From NCBI GenBank assembly GCA_037157565.1, contig JAZHRO010000073.1, positions 14,638,501 through 14,702,500 of the forward strand: a stretch of DNA of 64,000 nt, written 5' to 3'. Below are positions 10,256-21,270 of the stretch, piece after piece. Under the pieces are notes generated by a model. It ran no database searches. It worked only from the letters and a program-made list of their open reading frames with translations, and was not told the DNA's origin. Made by a program: the position numbers and the translations under genes. Every line of letters begins with the position of its first letter. Within the stretch, counting starts at the first letter, position 1. This DNA is from Thalassia testudinum (lineage: Eukaryota; Streptophyta; Magnoliopsida; Alismatales; Hydrocharitaceae).

Positions 10256-12047
10256 TGATCACACGTGTTTCGCAAGTTAGAAATCAGGGTTACAAGTAAC
10301 CCATCATCGTAGTTGCAAAACTCATGGTCAAATAAAATTTATACCAAAACTCTGAGGGAGTCCCGGGTCGAACACAAGGAGGCGACATTTACTTTAAGTG
10401 AAAACTGCACTTCGATTTGTTTCCTTTTAGTATTTTAGGGTTTTGTTATTTTTTTGTATTTTGTAAGAAGAAAACAAGCAAACGAATCACAAGATAGAGA
10501 TGGAACAAATATGGTATAGATTTCACTTCAATGTTAGTTACAATCAACTATGAAAGCATAAAAGGAAAGGGGGGTTGAGAGGAAATCTCCCAAATTGGCT
10601 GTTTGGTGAGACGACGGCACCTGGCGGAAGCTCGGATGAAGGAGGTGAGGAGCAGGATGATGGAGGTGAGATGCAGGAGGACGTCGGGTAGAGGAAAGCT
10701 TCGATGTGGCTCCAGAATGGAGGTGAGAAGATGGAAATGATCTGCGACCAGAATGGAGGTGGGAGGATGGCTCCAAAGCGACCTACGAATGGGGATGGGA
10801 AGTGGGATGAATATTTGGTGAGGCAGAGGTTTGCTACACTAATAGGAGCCTTGGGAGCTTGAGAACAAGCTCTAATGGAGCGTTGGTAGGCTTGTTAGAG
10901 CTTGGGAGTAGGTGGGAGTAGAGTAGGTAGAGATGAAGAGGAATGGGGGGTGTAGGGGTGTTTATATAGTGGAAGGAAGGAGAGAGTCCCATGCACAGGC
11001 ATTCAGTAACAGCTATGAGCATCACTAAAGGCCGCTCGAGTTGTCGCTGAAGATCCTCGCCTCTTCATTACTTGGGCTGGCGCACACATTACGTAGGCCA
11101 TTTAGTGACAGCTGCAAGTGTCACTAAATGGCCGCTCTTCTATCGTTGTAAAGCTCGCACCCAACGCTCACGCTCACAGTTGTTAAAGGCACGGCAATCT
11201 TCAACCTTTAGATCAGGCACGGACGGCTGTGATCACGAGAGGAGAGCGCGCGCCTGCCAGCATTTGAATTTTGAATCACTGGCACGTGCACTGGCCGTTG
11301 TTGAATGCTGCATCACACGGTCGAGACGTGCTCATAGATCACGCGCACATTGATTTGAATCGCGCGCCTTGCACGATTGAGGAGGTCGGACGGCAGGCAC
11401 TGCACGCGGGTGACTTAAATGCATGCCTCAGATGGCATGCGTGTGATCTGGCATTTGGCTTCACGTCAGCGAGTGCCGTTGGATCACGCATGGGGAACCT
11501 TGACCACTCGATTGCGATCGAACGACCCTATTGCATCTGGCACTGTAGCGGGGCACAACGAATTGCAGCTTATCTCACGCCTGCTCTTTGAGAGCACTTG
11601 ACCTCACCACTATGCCACTCTTGCGAGTGTGATGCGAAGAAGAGTTGTGACCGTGCGGTGAGGGCGCTGAGATCATGCGATGGGGTGGCCTTTGGAGATG
11701 TGCGGGTGACTTTAGGCGCTCTAGATGGTGTCACATGGTAGCATCTGGACTGTCCACCCTTCATTGCTTGCAGAGGATGCCACGGTGCTCGGATCGAGGT
11801 GATTTCTATGTTGTTGGATTGCGATCGTCGCTTCGGATCCATCCGTACGGTCAGATTTTTCATCCAAAGTCCATAAGGACATCTCATTGCCTCCTGGCCA
11901 TATAAAATGGAGTTAATGTGCAAAACATACATCTATCCAAAATGCCATGCAATGGATGTTATGCGATATTTATAATATGATATGCAATGCTATGCCTAGG
12001 AACTATTATAAATAAGCATTTTATGATGAATTTATATGTGCTTATCA
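10256..12047 (-). repeat. Full LTR of element F
   Basis: On the minus strand it starts TGATAAGC and ends GATCA, 1792 bp long. It is related to LTR3 (31787-33322) and to fragment X (18651-19095). A TATATAAAC core promoter is visible at 10961-10970. ACTCC at 12048-12052 may be one copy of the target duplication. No PPT precedes its start, so it acts as the 5' LTR of F. Confidence 0.8.
10961..10970 (-). promoter_or_regulatory. TATA box of element F LTR
   Basis: On the minus strand this reads ACTATATAAA, preceded and followed by sequence shared with the truncated copy at 10151-10160. It is the likely core promoter; no transcript evidence is available. Confidence 0.55.
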
Positions 12048-12097
12048 ACTCCCAACTCATATGTTAGGAGTTTTGGAGGCTTTGAACTCCACCAACA

Positions 12098-13124
12098 TGA
12101 ATGTTCTGCGGATCTTACTTGGCTACAAACATAAGATCAAGTGTGATATTGATTGTAATAAAAATATGGCACAAAAACAATAATCCCACAATATACACAA
12201 AGATTTGTAGTGGAAACCCCTACAGGTAAAAACCACTACCTAAGCCTCCCAGCTTAGAATTTTCCTGACTAGGTAACACTATTCAATCCACTAACGTACC
12301 ACTTGAATGAGGGTGGCACAACCTCTTACAAAGCACTTCTCTTTTACCAACAAAGAGAAGTCACAAACAACATTGGGAATTCCATCACAAAGAATCCCAA
12401 CAGTTGAAATGAAAGAAATAAATGACATACAGAAACTAATCATATGAAACCTCAAGGAATTAAAGTATGCAAATCAACTTTTCTTTCTAGAAGAGTAAAG
12501 CGATGTGCTTTTGAAAAGCGTAGAAGAATGTGGATGAAAGCACGAGGAAGAATTGAAGTAGAAGTGCTTTTTCTCTTTGAAATCTTTTTCAATGTGTGCT
12601 TTGATGTGAGGGGTGTGGAGGCCTATTTATAGGTGAAAATGGAGCATTTTTGGAATGTTAGAAAAAATCATTCGAACCCAATTAATCGATCAATTTACTT
12701 AATTGATCGATCAGTTGTTGATCACTCAAATATTTAATTGGACGATCAATTGTGCGAAAATCAGATTTTACTGTTAGGCTAATTTGGTTGATTAATATTC
12801 TTATTTTGATCGATCAATTCTAATATTTTGGTCGATAAATATTCTTATTTGATCGATCAATTGATTTGATCAATCAATTCTAGAATTTTGGTTGATTAAT
12901 ATTATCTAGATGTTTATTTTATGATTTAGAAAGGTTTGCCTTTAATCCTGAGGTTCCTTATAGTAATTCTAGACTCAAGAAATATAAAAGAATTGCACTG
13001 ACTAAAGATAATCTTCACTTTGATCCACGCGGAGGATAATTGACTTGATTTATGCAAGTGTGATCTTGAAAGATTAGTTCACAATAAAATGTAATTTTGT
13101 TTCATCAAAACAAAGGTCTCAACA
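12098..13124 (-). repeat. 3' LTR of the copia element
   Basis: On the minus strand it starts TGTTGAGACC right after the PPT and ends CATTCA. A palindromic TATA region (CCTATAAATAGG) lies at 12622-12633. Between about 12670 and 12905 it has many copies of a GATCGATCAATT-like palindrome. Confidence 0.85.
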
Positions 13125-13138
13125 TTCTCCCCCTTTTT
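13125..13138 (-). promoter_or_regulatory. Polypurine tract of the copia element
   Basis: On the minus strand, AAAAAGGGGGAGAA lies directly before the 3' LTR. This is the normal plus-strand primer position in copia elements. Confidence 0.8.
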
Positions 13139-13860
13139 GATGATAACAAATTGTAATTATACATGCGAAAAAATAAATAATTACTTTAGAATTACTCCCC
13201 CATTTTGTTATCAACAAAAATATATATCTCAAGTGACTTGTTGTCAATCATACTTAAACAAGTGAAATTCTAAGAATGAAATGAGCATATTTCCCTACCT
13301 TTTCTAAGTAATATTCTATCAATTATCGAACATGATGTCTAATGAATCATGTTTATCTTATGAAAATTATCAAGTTCATGATAGTTTAGAAGAATGTCCA
13401 CATCAAAATAAAAGAAAGTGCTAAGTAAGAGTTATATTTATGAAATGCATGATGCATGCTGCTTAAAATTAAATGCATATATATATATATATATTGAAGT
13501 TGCTATCAAAATGCTACTTAGATTGTGATCCCAATTCTCCCTCTCAGATAATGATCCCTTATCAAGATTTGGTGTTGATTATTTTTCTTCCCTTTTTGTC
13601 AAATGACAAAAGGCTATAGAAAAAATCTATTTTGATCTCTCATATTAGGTTGCTCTCCTTATTTAACTAATTCAATGCATAATATGAAAAAAATTTACCT
13701 ATAACTAGGCAAGTAATAAAGATTTAGTTTTGGCAATCATACCTGCTAAGATATAAGGACTTATACCTAATAGCAGTAGCAAGGTGGAGGGGGTCTCCAC
13801 CAAAAATTTGGCATCCGTGGACCTTGTAGGTTCAACCATCTTTCGTAGCTAAATTGATGA
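13139..13860 (-). other. 3' untranslated part of the copia internal region
   Basis: AT-rich DNA without a convincing reading frame lies between the last gag/integrase-like remnant and the PPT. It includes a short TA run near 13482-13494. In a complete copia element RT and RNase H would stand upstream of here; none of their motifs is visible. Confidence 0.55.
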
Positions 13861-14396
13861 TTATTAGCTCATTGAAGGTTGCCTCTCCAATTATGATTTC
13901 CATGTCGGTCTTTCCCATAACCTACAACACAATTTTCCACAAATTTTTTTGGTACCCATATTCTTTTGGGTTCGTGGTTGTTAATTCCTTTCAAGTTAGA
14001 GGATCCACTAGACTCTCTTCTCTTGGCCTTTTAATATAAAAATGCATGGCTAATCTTCTTTTGATTTTTTTTTTAGTGTCCTCATATTTTTCTACATATG
14101 TTCTAGTAGAATATTTAAGGTCATTAAGTGTGTTTTCAAAGTGAATATATTGTTCCTTGAGATCTATTTTCTCATAGAGTTCTACATTCACAACTCTTAT
14201 TTCATCTAATTCTCCTTTATTTTCTAAATCTAGAGATAAACCATCTTTTTCATTTTCTAAACTTGAGCACTTATCCTTAAGTTTCTTATTTTCCTTCTTT
14301 AATTTTTAAGCCAATTTGTATAAATCATGATATGCATCTAATAGTTCATCTAAAGTAAGGCCATAGTTTACCTCTTCTTCGCTAGATTCGTTTGGT
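13861..14396 (-). pseudogene. Copia gag C-terminal coiled-coil / integrase-start remnant
   Basis: On the minus strand the translated pieces show a Glu/Lys/Leu-rich coiled stretch (about 14396-14000), usual after the zinc knuckle of plant copia gag, followed by 'KRIWVPKKFV' near 13965, the sequence that usually stands before protease and integrase. Stop codons and frame changes break it. The zinc knuckle CCHC is not visible. The sequence turns to noncoding DNA soon after, so the deletion removed the rest of the polyprotein. Confidence 0.6.
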
Positions 14397-14459
14397 GCCA
14401 TGAGCATAGGTGAGTAACTCCATCTTCGTGGCTTTCTTCCTCCACATTTGATTTTTAAC

Positions 14460-14819
14460 TTAAGTTGGAATTATCCATGTAATTTTTTCTTTAGTGGTTT
14501 CTTTGTGCATGATAGAGAGCTGGTACCATATCTCATATGAGCTTTTGTTTGACACAACTTTGTCAAATTCCTCTCTTGTTAATGCATAAAATAGTGCATT
14601 CATGGCTTTAGCATTATTTGTCGCTTTCTTCTCTTCCTTCATTAACCCTTCTTCTCTTTTCTTCTTTGGAATATATTTGGACTTAATGATATGCCAAATC
14701 TCAACATCCATTACTTCATGAAAAATTTGCATTCTTCTTTTCCAATAACCATAATCTGATCCATTGAATAGTGGTGGTTGGAAAAATTATTGTCCCTTCA
14801 TAAAACGTGTTGCAGCCAT
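14460..14819 (-). pseudogene. Copia gag N-terminal fragment
   Basis: The frame starts at the ATG at 14819, with one TAA near 14786. It then reads 'FNGSDYGYWKRRMQIF' and 'TREEFDKVVSNKSSYEIW', the pattern of the UBN2/retrotran_gag-type domain of plant Ty1/copia gag. This protein normally coats the RNA in cytoplasmic particles. About 120 codons remain and the frame stops at 14460. The start is 36 bases downstream of the PBS, so a normal untranslated leader is nearly absent. Confidence 0.75.
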
Positions 14820-14852
14820 GTGAAGGTGATGTGTGACGTTGCTTTCATGATC

Positions 14853-14865
14853 TAGCTCTGATATG
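14853..14865 (-). promoter_or_regulatory. tRNA-iMet primer-binding site of the copia element
   Basis: On the minus strand the segment reads CATATCAGAGCTA. TATCAGAGC is complementary to the 3' end of initiator tRNA-Met, and the site lies four bases after the 5' LTR end. Confidence 0.75.
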
Positions 14866-15046
14866 AAATGAAGGTCTTGTGGATCTTATTTGGCCACAAA
14901 CATAATATCAAGTGTGATATTGATTGTAATAAAAATATGGCACCAAAAAAATATTCCCACAATATACACAAAGATTTATAGTGAAAACCCTATGGGTAAA
15001 AACCACTACCTAAGCCTCCTAGCTTAAGATTTTCCTAACTAGGCAA

Positions 15047-15499
15047 TGATAGGTGGGGAAATCGTGGGTTTGAAAATACGACTGTCGTTCTTTGTAGTAT
15101 AGTCATGAAATCCACTCATCAAAAATAATTTAGAAAATAACGAGACTTGGAGTCCCAGTCGTTCGTCTCTGGGAGGCATTTAGGAAATGCAAAATGAATT
15201 CGATCTCTTTTCCTCTCTACTTGCTTAAAATCACACGTCGATTTCTAATCTTCGAATTAATGTTTTGCCACTTGCATTATTAACACTGATTATGTGTGCA
15301 TGTGTTAAGTAGATGACAAACGTGAAAGTGTGAGTTTCAGTACACATGATTCTAGTTATGTTGTGGCTGTTTACGGAAAATGCGTTAATAGTCGATCCTC
15401 AACATCATTGGTACCGACATGCTAGTTGCAATAGATAGCAATTAAAAGCATGCAACTTTAATCACACAAAAATAATGCAACAAGGCTCATGGTGATTTT

Positions 15500-15546
<47 letters not shown>

Positions 15547-17385
15547 GAAGATTTTCTTCGATTGCGTTAGAGTTACAGAGCACAGCTAGTGGAAGGCTTG
15601 TAGAGGAATGCTTGAAAACATAAACTACTCGCTAGCAGAAAATGACTGCATACATGAATCTATATGGGGATTATGCATGCATCATTGGGGGAGAATATGG
15701 AGCTACACTACTAAGTAGTAATAAAGTAGTAAATCTACGAAGAACTATCTACTTAGCTAGTAGAAATAAGGGCATTCGGAGGTGGGCTCCGATGGCCTTT
15801 GAGTTGGTTGAGAGGAGGAGTGGTGGTCAGTGGGGTTAGGTCGGCCCTTGAAGAGGTAAGGAGGAGGTGATCCAAGCTTGGCATGGAGGTGGTGGAGTCA
15901 TGGTGGAGCTCGTGGAAATGGAGGTACACTAAGGTGGTGGTCATGGAAGGTGGAATGGAGCCAAGCTTGAAGGTAACATGGATGGGTGCAAATGGCCACC
16001 CCTTAGGTCTTTTTATAGACCTAAGGGAAGCTCTCAAGAGATTATAGAATTCTCTAGAGAGGGCCTATGATGGGATCTCGTGAGAGAGGGAGAGAGAGGG
16101 TGGAGTGGTTCTTTTAGATCCACAACATGTGGATCTCAAAGAAGACCCTTCCTTGGTTGCTTAAAATAACAACCAAGGGTGGCACCCAAGTGTAAAGAGT
16201 TCTATAGAACTCTAGTGAGTGTGTGGGTGCATGAATGGGCGTGTGGTCGTGCCCTAGGTGGCTAAGTGAGCTAGCTTAAGTCCTAATAGGTTTAGGTTAG
16301 GGTAGGTCTCAAATTAGGGTTGTAAGCCCTAATTTGCTAAAGAGAAAATGTAATTAAACTAAAAACAAGTTTAATTGAATGAGTGTGAACCTAATTGAGA
16401 GTGAAATAACTCAATTAGTTTGGGCTTAGGTCAATTGGATTCTCACTGAGTCCAATTGGACTTGTGTAGCTTGAGATTTGAGCTCAATTGGACTCTACGA
16501 GTCCAATTGATTAAGCAATTGTAATTAACTATAATCCAAGTCAATTGGGCTTAGTGAGAACCTAATTAGGTTCTTAGGAAGGTCTAGAGGTGGTGTACTA
16601 TGGTTAGGGTACCTTAATTTAGGTTACCAAGGGGTTGGAATTGGGTTTAGGGACTTAGAAACTCAAGATCTAAGCTTGAATTCCAAAACAGGAACTGGAG
16701 AGTAGTTCTAGACATCGAATAAAGTATCAGACAACTTATACTCAAAAATCAGAAGTCTAGACTTGTTGTCTAGAAGCTCAATCAGAGTCAGGAGGGATTC
16801 AGGGTTCTGTCTTGGGTATTCTGCAGAAATTGGATGCCTGACCAAGTGTCTAGACGTCCAATAACACTGTAGACATGGGTTTAAGGTGTGCAGGTTGTGG
16901 CTAAGGGTCCTGGACGTCCAATTTCTAGATAAGGGCTGGAACTAGGGTTTTAAGGCTTCCTAGTGTATGGTGACCTAATCCAAGGGTGGCTAAGGCTTGG
17001 GAAGGCTTTTAGGGTTGTCCTAGGGCTAGGATTGAACCTAAGTTCTTCAAAATTTAATTGCTTTACTTCTACTTAATAGAGTAGCATACCTCAAACCTTT
17101 ACATTATTTCTCTACTATATTTTATTCTAATATTCCGCTCTAGCTCTGATGCCGCACTAGCTTCAGGTCCACCTCCAGATCCAACTTTAGATTCAGCTCC
17201 TAAGCATCTTATTACCTGCAATTTAAATAATACATTTAATTAGTACCTTATATCATTATTTCATGCATAGCTAAAGGGAAGCAGTAAGGATGCAAATAAT
17301 GCTTATGCATGCATGAATTACACTAGCTTATGCTAATTTCTAGCCTAATTTAGGTCAATTAATACCTATGATTGCTGTGCAATCA
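15047..17385 (-). mobile_element. Solo LTR inserted in the copia LTR
   Basis: It begins and ends TGAT...ATCA, is 2339 bp, and has a perfect target duplication GGCAA at 15042-15046 and 17386-17390. The minus orientation is inferred from the TATA box (GTCTATAAAA at 16011-16020) and from a U5 patch near 15150-15180 that resembles the U5 ends of other Athila LTRs. No internal region, PBS or PPT is present, so it is the product of LTR-LTR recombination. The 15500-15547 part is a CA/TA microsatellite. Between 16370 and 16560 there are several TCCAATTGA-type palindromes. Confidence 0.85.
15500..15547. repeat. (CA)n(TA)n microsatellite
   Basis: About 13 CA units run directly into about 11 TA units. 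It lies in the U5/R side of the solo LTR. Confidence 0.9.
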
Positions 17386-18221
17386 GGCAACACTAGTCAA
17401 TCCACTAACATACCACTTGAACGAGGGTGGCACAACCTCTTACAAATCACTTCTCTTTTACCAACAAAGAGAGGTCACAAGCAATGTTGGGAATTCCAAC
17501 ACAAAGAATCCCAACAATTGAAATGGAAGAAATAAATGAAATACAAAAATTAATCCTATGGAACCTCAAGGAATTAAAATATTCAAATCGAGTTCTTTTT
17601 CAGAAGCGTAGAGTGACATGCTTTTGAAGAGCGTAGAAGAATGAACACAAAAGCATGAGGAAGAATTGAAGTAGAAGCACTTTTTCTCTTTGAAATCCTT
17701 TTCAATTTGTTTTTTGAAATGAAGGGTGTAGAGCTCTATTCATTGGTGAAAACAGAGCATTTTTGGAATGTTAGAAAAAATCATTCGAACCAAATTAATC
17801 AATCAATTTACTTAATTAGTCGATAAATTTTCATTTTGATCGATTAATTTACTTAATTAGTTGATCAATTGCTATCTCTTAAATATTTAATTCGTCGATC
17901 ATTTACGAGAAAGTCAGATTTGATAATTAGGCTAATTTGGTCGATTAATATTCTTATTTTGATCGATCAATTCTAATATTTTGGTCGATCAATACTATCT
18001 ATATATTTATTTTACAATTTAGAAAGGTTTATCTTTAATCCTAAGGTTCCTTATAGTAATTCTAGACTCAAAAAATATAACAAAATTACATTGACTAAAG
18101 ATAATCTTCACTTTGATCTACGTGGAGGATAGTGGACATGATTTATGCAAGCGTGATCCTGAAAGATTAGTTCACAATAAAACATAATTTTTTTCATCAA
18201 AACAAAGGTCACAGCACAACA

Positions 18222-18650
18222 ATGATTTCTTGATTGGGAACTCCTTTCCAAAATAATGCATGAAGATGAATTGAGGCTGAAGCACTTGCTTGCTTTGCAA
18301 ACCAAAGGTTGTAACCTTAAGGTGGTGATGGATAGTTGTTTCTTGCCCTTCCTCATAGATAATGGCAATGTGCTTGATGCGAGTTGAGGCTCAAGTTTAT
18401 TTGATAAAAGTCTAGCACCCAAGGGTGCTCAACGTTAGTGAAGGCTTTAGAGTGCTCAATGTGAATTGAGGCTTTAAGTGCTTGATATGAATTGAGGCTT
18501 GGAATTTCTTGGTAGGACTCGAGGCTTGTGGCTACTACGGCCTTCAAGTGAGTCTATATTCACCGTCCAATTGGTTTAGGACATGCATTCGGCCTAGGTC
18601 TCAATGGCTTGGCCAGAAGGACCCCTTTTGCTTAAGGTGATGATGAAGTG
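18222..18650. repeat. Unassigned region with degenerate short repeats
   Basis: No gene is seen. Between 18255 and 18530 a unit of about 26-30 bp, with the core GTGCT(C/T)(A/G)AT..GAATTGAGGCTT, recurs about five times in degenerate form. This is the target DNA into which the copia element inserted; on the other side only 12048-12097 of it is visible. Confidence 0.5.
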
Positions 18651-19095
18651 TGATGTGCATTGATGTAGATACAATTATTCATAATAAAATATCTATTTAT
18701 GTGTATCCCTAGGCTCATAATTGCATTTAACATTGTGAATAGTGCATAACATTCATCATATTACATTTAGGTTAACTAGTACAAATTATGTATTAATTCG
18801 CCTACTTTTGTGGCTAAGAGACAGGGAGACTTATTTTGTGGCTTCAAATGGCAAATCCAATTGTACGAATGGATCTGAATAGATGATCACAGCCCAATGG
18901 TGTAAAAATTGATTTGATCTAACATCTGTGGCATCCTCTGCATGCATTTGAAGATGAATGGCCTAGATGGCACTACGTGGCACCATCCAGGCTACCCAAT
19001 GTTGCCCAAGGTCCACCATTGCATCCCTCGTCATCCACTCCATGGGATCTCAGCCGTTGGATCTTCATCCAATGGTTGAGACAAGGCCTCTCCCG
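18651..19095 (+). mobile_element. LTR fragment X (F-type U3), plus orientation
   Basis: It starts TGATGTGC and resembles the start of F's full LTR read on its own strand, including a shared CCTAGGC...GCATAACAT stretch. The U3-like 'GCACTACGTGGCACCAT' part follows near 18969. It stops at 19095 where another LTR begins, so the rest should lie beyond the nested insertions. Confidence 0.55.
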
Positions 19096-19846
19096 TGACG
19101 TCAAAAAATGCGATAAGATAATTCGTTTGTTATAGTAGTGTGCTTACAACATCAATTTTAAAGATGAATATGGAGATGAGTATGAGTGTCGAACACAGGG
19201 AGGCAGAAAATTTGATCAATTAATCACTTAGTTTATTTCCACATGATGATTTGCTTGCTTGTGTGGAGAATAGAAAGAGAGAGGGAGTAGGGTTAGAAAC
19301 TTCATGATATGATGGTTATTAGCTATGTATAAACTAAAGATATGATTAGGTGACTTAATAAAAAGTAGAAGAAAATGAAATCAAACATAGAATAGGAAAA
19401 CAGGAAAACAATAATAATAGAATAAAACTTGTTGCATAATAACAATCGTCTTACAGCTACCACAAATAATGCTAGATGAATGCTTTAAAGAAAGACAACT
19501 ATAAGCTAAAGAAAAGTAAGTGTGGGAAGGAAGAGCGTCGAGGTAGCCACAGTGGTGGAGGATGCTTTGTAGGTGGCTCAACGGCTCTGGGAAGGTGCTT
19601 CGTAACTCTATGGCCGTGGAAATATGCTGGGTAGAAGCTAGGAAGAGTTGATTGCAAATGGAGGTCCATAAGGCCTTTTATAGGCCCATACTAGATCATT
19701 TGACATGAAAATCATGCCCAAATCATGCATGTGCCCGACCATCACGTGCACAACTCCCTGCTCACACACGACCAGTGCATGCACAGCGCACGGACAGCTA
19801 TGGGAACAGCTAGGCACTGTTGAAGCAAGCGAGGACGGTTGCTAGC
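19096..19846 (-). mobile_element. LTR fragment Y, minus orientation, cut by element B
   Basis: Its end (TGACGTCAAAAAATGCG on the plus strand) aligns with the U5 end of element B's LTRs. A CCTATAAAAGG core promoter lies at 19674-19684 on the minus strand. It is interrupted at 19842-19846 (CTAGC) by element B. The continuation is probably 30831-31001. Confidence 0.6.
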
Positions 19847-21233
19847 TGACGTTGTCAAAATGCGTTAAGTTAAATCCATCGTTATAGCATGCCTTTGCGA
19901 CATCAATTTTAAATGAATATTTGGATTAGGCGAGTCCAAGTGTCGAACATGAGGAGGTGTGAAATCGGATTAGTTTGTCGCTTTAGGGTGTCACAAAAAT
20001 CTTTGCTTTATCTGCTTGCAAGAAAATGAGAGAGGGAGAGCGAGAGAGAGAGTAGGGTTAGAGACTTGAGATTATAACATGGTGATTACTTGTGCATGCA
20101 TGAAACATGATATGATGAAACAAATGGAAATATATTGCATATATAAAATCGTTTCACAAGTACAATGCTAGAGGAAAGCTTTAAAACACATAAGCATTAA
20201 ACTAGGGTAGAGAGGCACGAAATGGAGAGGCAAGGTGGTCATGGTGGTGGATGGGCTTCCGTCGATGGCTCTGCAACTCCGGGAGAGTGTGAAAGGCATG
20301 CTTGGTAGAGCTAAGGAGAAGCTAGGAAGGGATGATCATAAATGGAGTGGGTGTGGGGGTTTTTATAGAGAAGGAAGGGTTTCTAAATCAGGCAGGAGTT
20401 TTAGCGACGTCAAGGATGTTGCTAAACCCATTCCAAAAGTGTCGGTGAAGGCCTCCTCCTACCGGCCCATCACGTGTGTGCGTTCTTCTTCCTTTGCGTG
20501 ATCTGTGTGCATGCAACGTAGGCCGTCTGATCCCCAATCGACGGCCCAGATCACACGTGATCGCGCACTCAAATCCCTCCTCAACTGCGTGTATGATTGG
20601 GCGTCGTCAATCGGCGTTGGCGCACGCGTGGGGGCATCAATGCTCGAGGGGGTGCCACGTAGCACACTTGGATAGCTCGATGGCAATCGGGCGGTCCAAT
20701 TTGGATGTGCGCTTGATCTCCACGGATGAGGTGCGGTAAGCACCTCGAACCCACGCCTTTTGCGTGTGAAGTGGAGGCGCGACCATTACGCTACGCTCGC
20801 GAAATGGTCGCGTTTCTTTGTGGTTCCTCAGCTGTCCAATCGAAGATTGGACGATCATGGTCGATCCTGAATGCGATGAAGAGGAGCGAGGCTGGTGCAG
20901 GCGCCACGTGGTGCGGCGAGGGCCGTTGATCATCAGAACAACGACCAGAACTTCCTGGGCTTGTTGTGGGAGCCACGGAGGTCGGATTGAGGTGATTTTG
21001 AGTCAGTTGGACTTCGTTCATTGATTCGGATCCATCTGCATGGTTCGATTGCTCATTTGGGACTTGTTTTAATATGCACGTGCACACATGGTTGTTAAAC
21101 ATGAATTACAAACAATCTTAACACAATATGCATGCTATGATCTCAAACCCATTATGATATGTCATTAATGCACATGTGCCCTCAAAATTGACTCTAATTG
21201 ATATAGTTAATGCTAATAATTGTAGAGTCATCA
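19847..21233 (-). repeat. 3' LTR of element B
   Basis: On the minus strand it starts TGATGACTC two bases after the PPT and ends ACGTCA. A TATA box CTATAAAA is at 20361-20368. The frames inside, such as those near 20235-20501, recur in the 5' LTR but are ordinary LTR DNA without a known domain. Confidence 0.92.
20361..20368 (-). promoter_or_regulatory. TATA box in 3' LTR of element B
   Basis: On the minus strand it reads CTATAAAA followed by a run of C. In the 5' LTR the same site reads CTATAGAA (near 29975-29982), so the LTR that should drive the element has a damaged core promoter. Confidence 0.55.
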
Positions 21234-21270
21234 TACCCCCATGCTTATCCCTTGCTAGTCCCTAGCAAGG
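21234..21270 (-). promoter_or_regulatory. Hairpin plus polypurine tract of element B
   Basis: On the minus strand CCTTGCTAG-GGA-CTAGCAAGG (21250-21270) is a perfect 9-bp stem. After five bases comes GCATGGGGG, then TA and the LTR. The two outer pairs are C-G where elements 1, C and G have T-A, so both arms changed together. Confidence 0.8.

Larger units (their letters stand above)
12098..18216 (-). mobile_element. Internally deleted Ty1/copia element
   Basis: Two related LTRs (12098-13124 and 14869-18216, the second split by a solo LTR) flank a short internal region of about 1.7 kb. A target duplication CAACA is visible on both sides (12093-12097 and 18217-18221). The PBS contains TATCAGAGC, the usual initiator tRNA-Met type of plant copia elements. 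The PPT reads AAAAAGGGGGAGAA on the minus strand. Only gag fragments remain inside. Protease, most of integrase, RT and RNase H are missing, so this copy could not move by itself. Confidence 0.85.
14869..18216 (-). repeat. 5' LTR of the copia element, split by a solo LTR
   Basis: The two pieces are 14869-15046 and about 17391-18216. Together they match the 3' LTR (12098-13124). The TATA site intact in the 3' LTR reads GAATAGAG here (around 17733), so the promoter that would drive the element is damaged. Confidence 0.8.

Noticed and set aside
18651..19846. One complete LTR element
   Set aside because: The two halves run in opposite orientation and neither has PBS, PPT or coding DNA; they are better read as two nested LTR fragments.
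20235..20501. 88-codon frame repeated at 29850-30116
   Set aside because: It occurs twice only because it lies in both LTRs of B; there is no domain and no sign of codon-level conservation.
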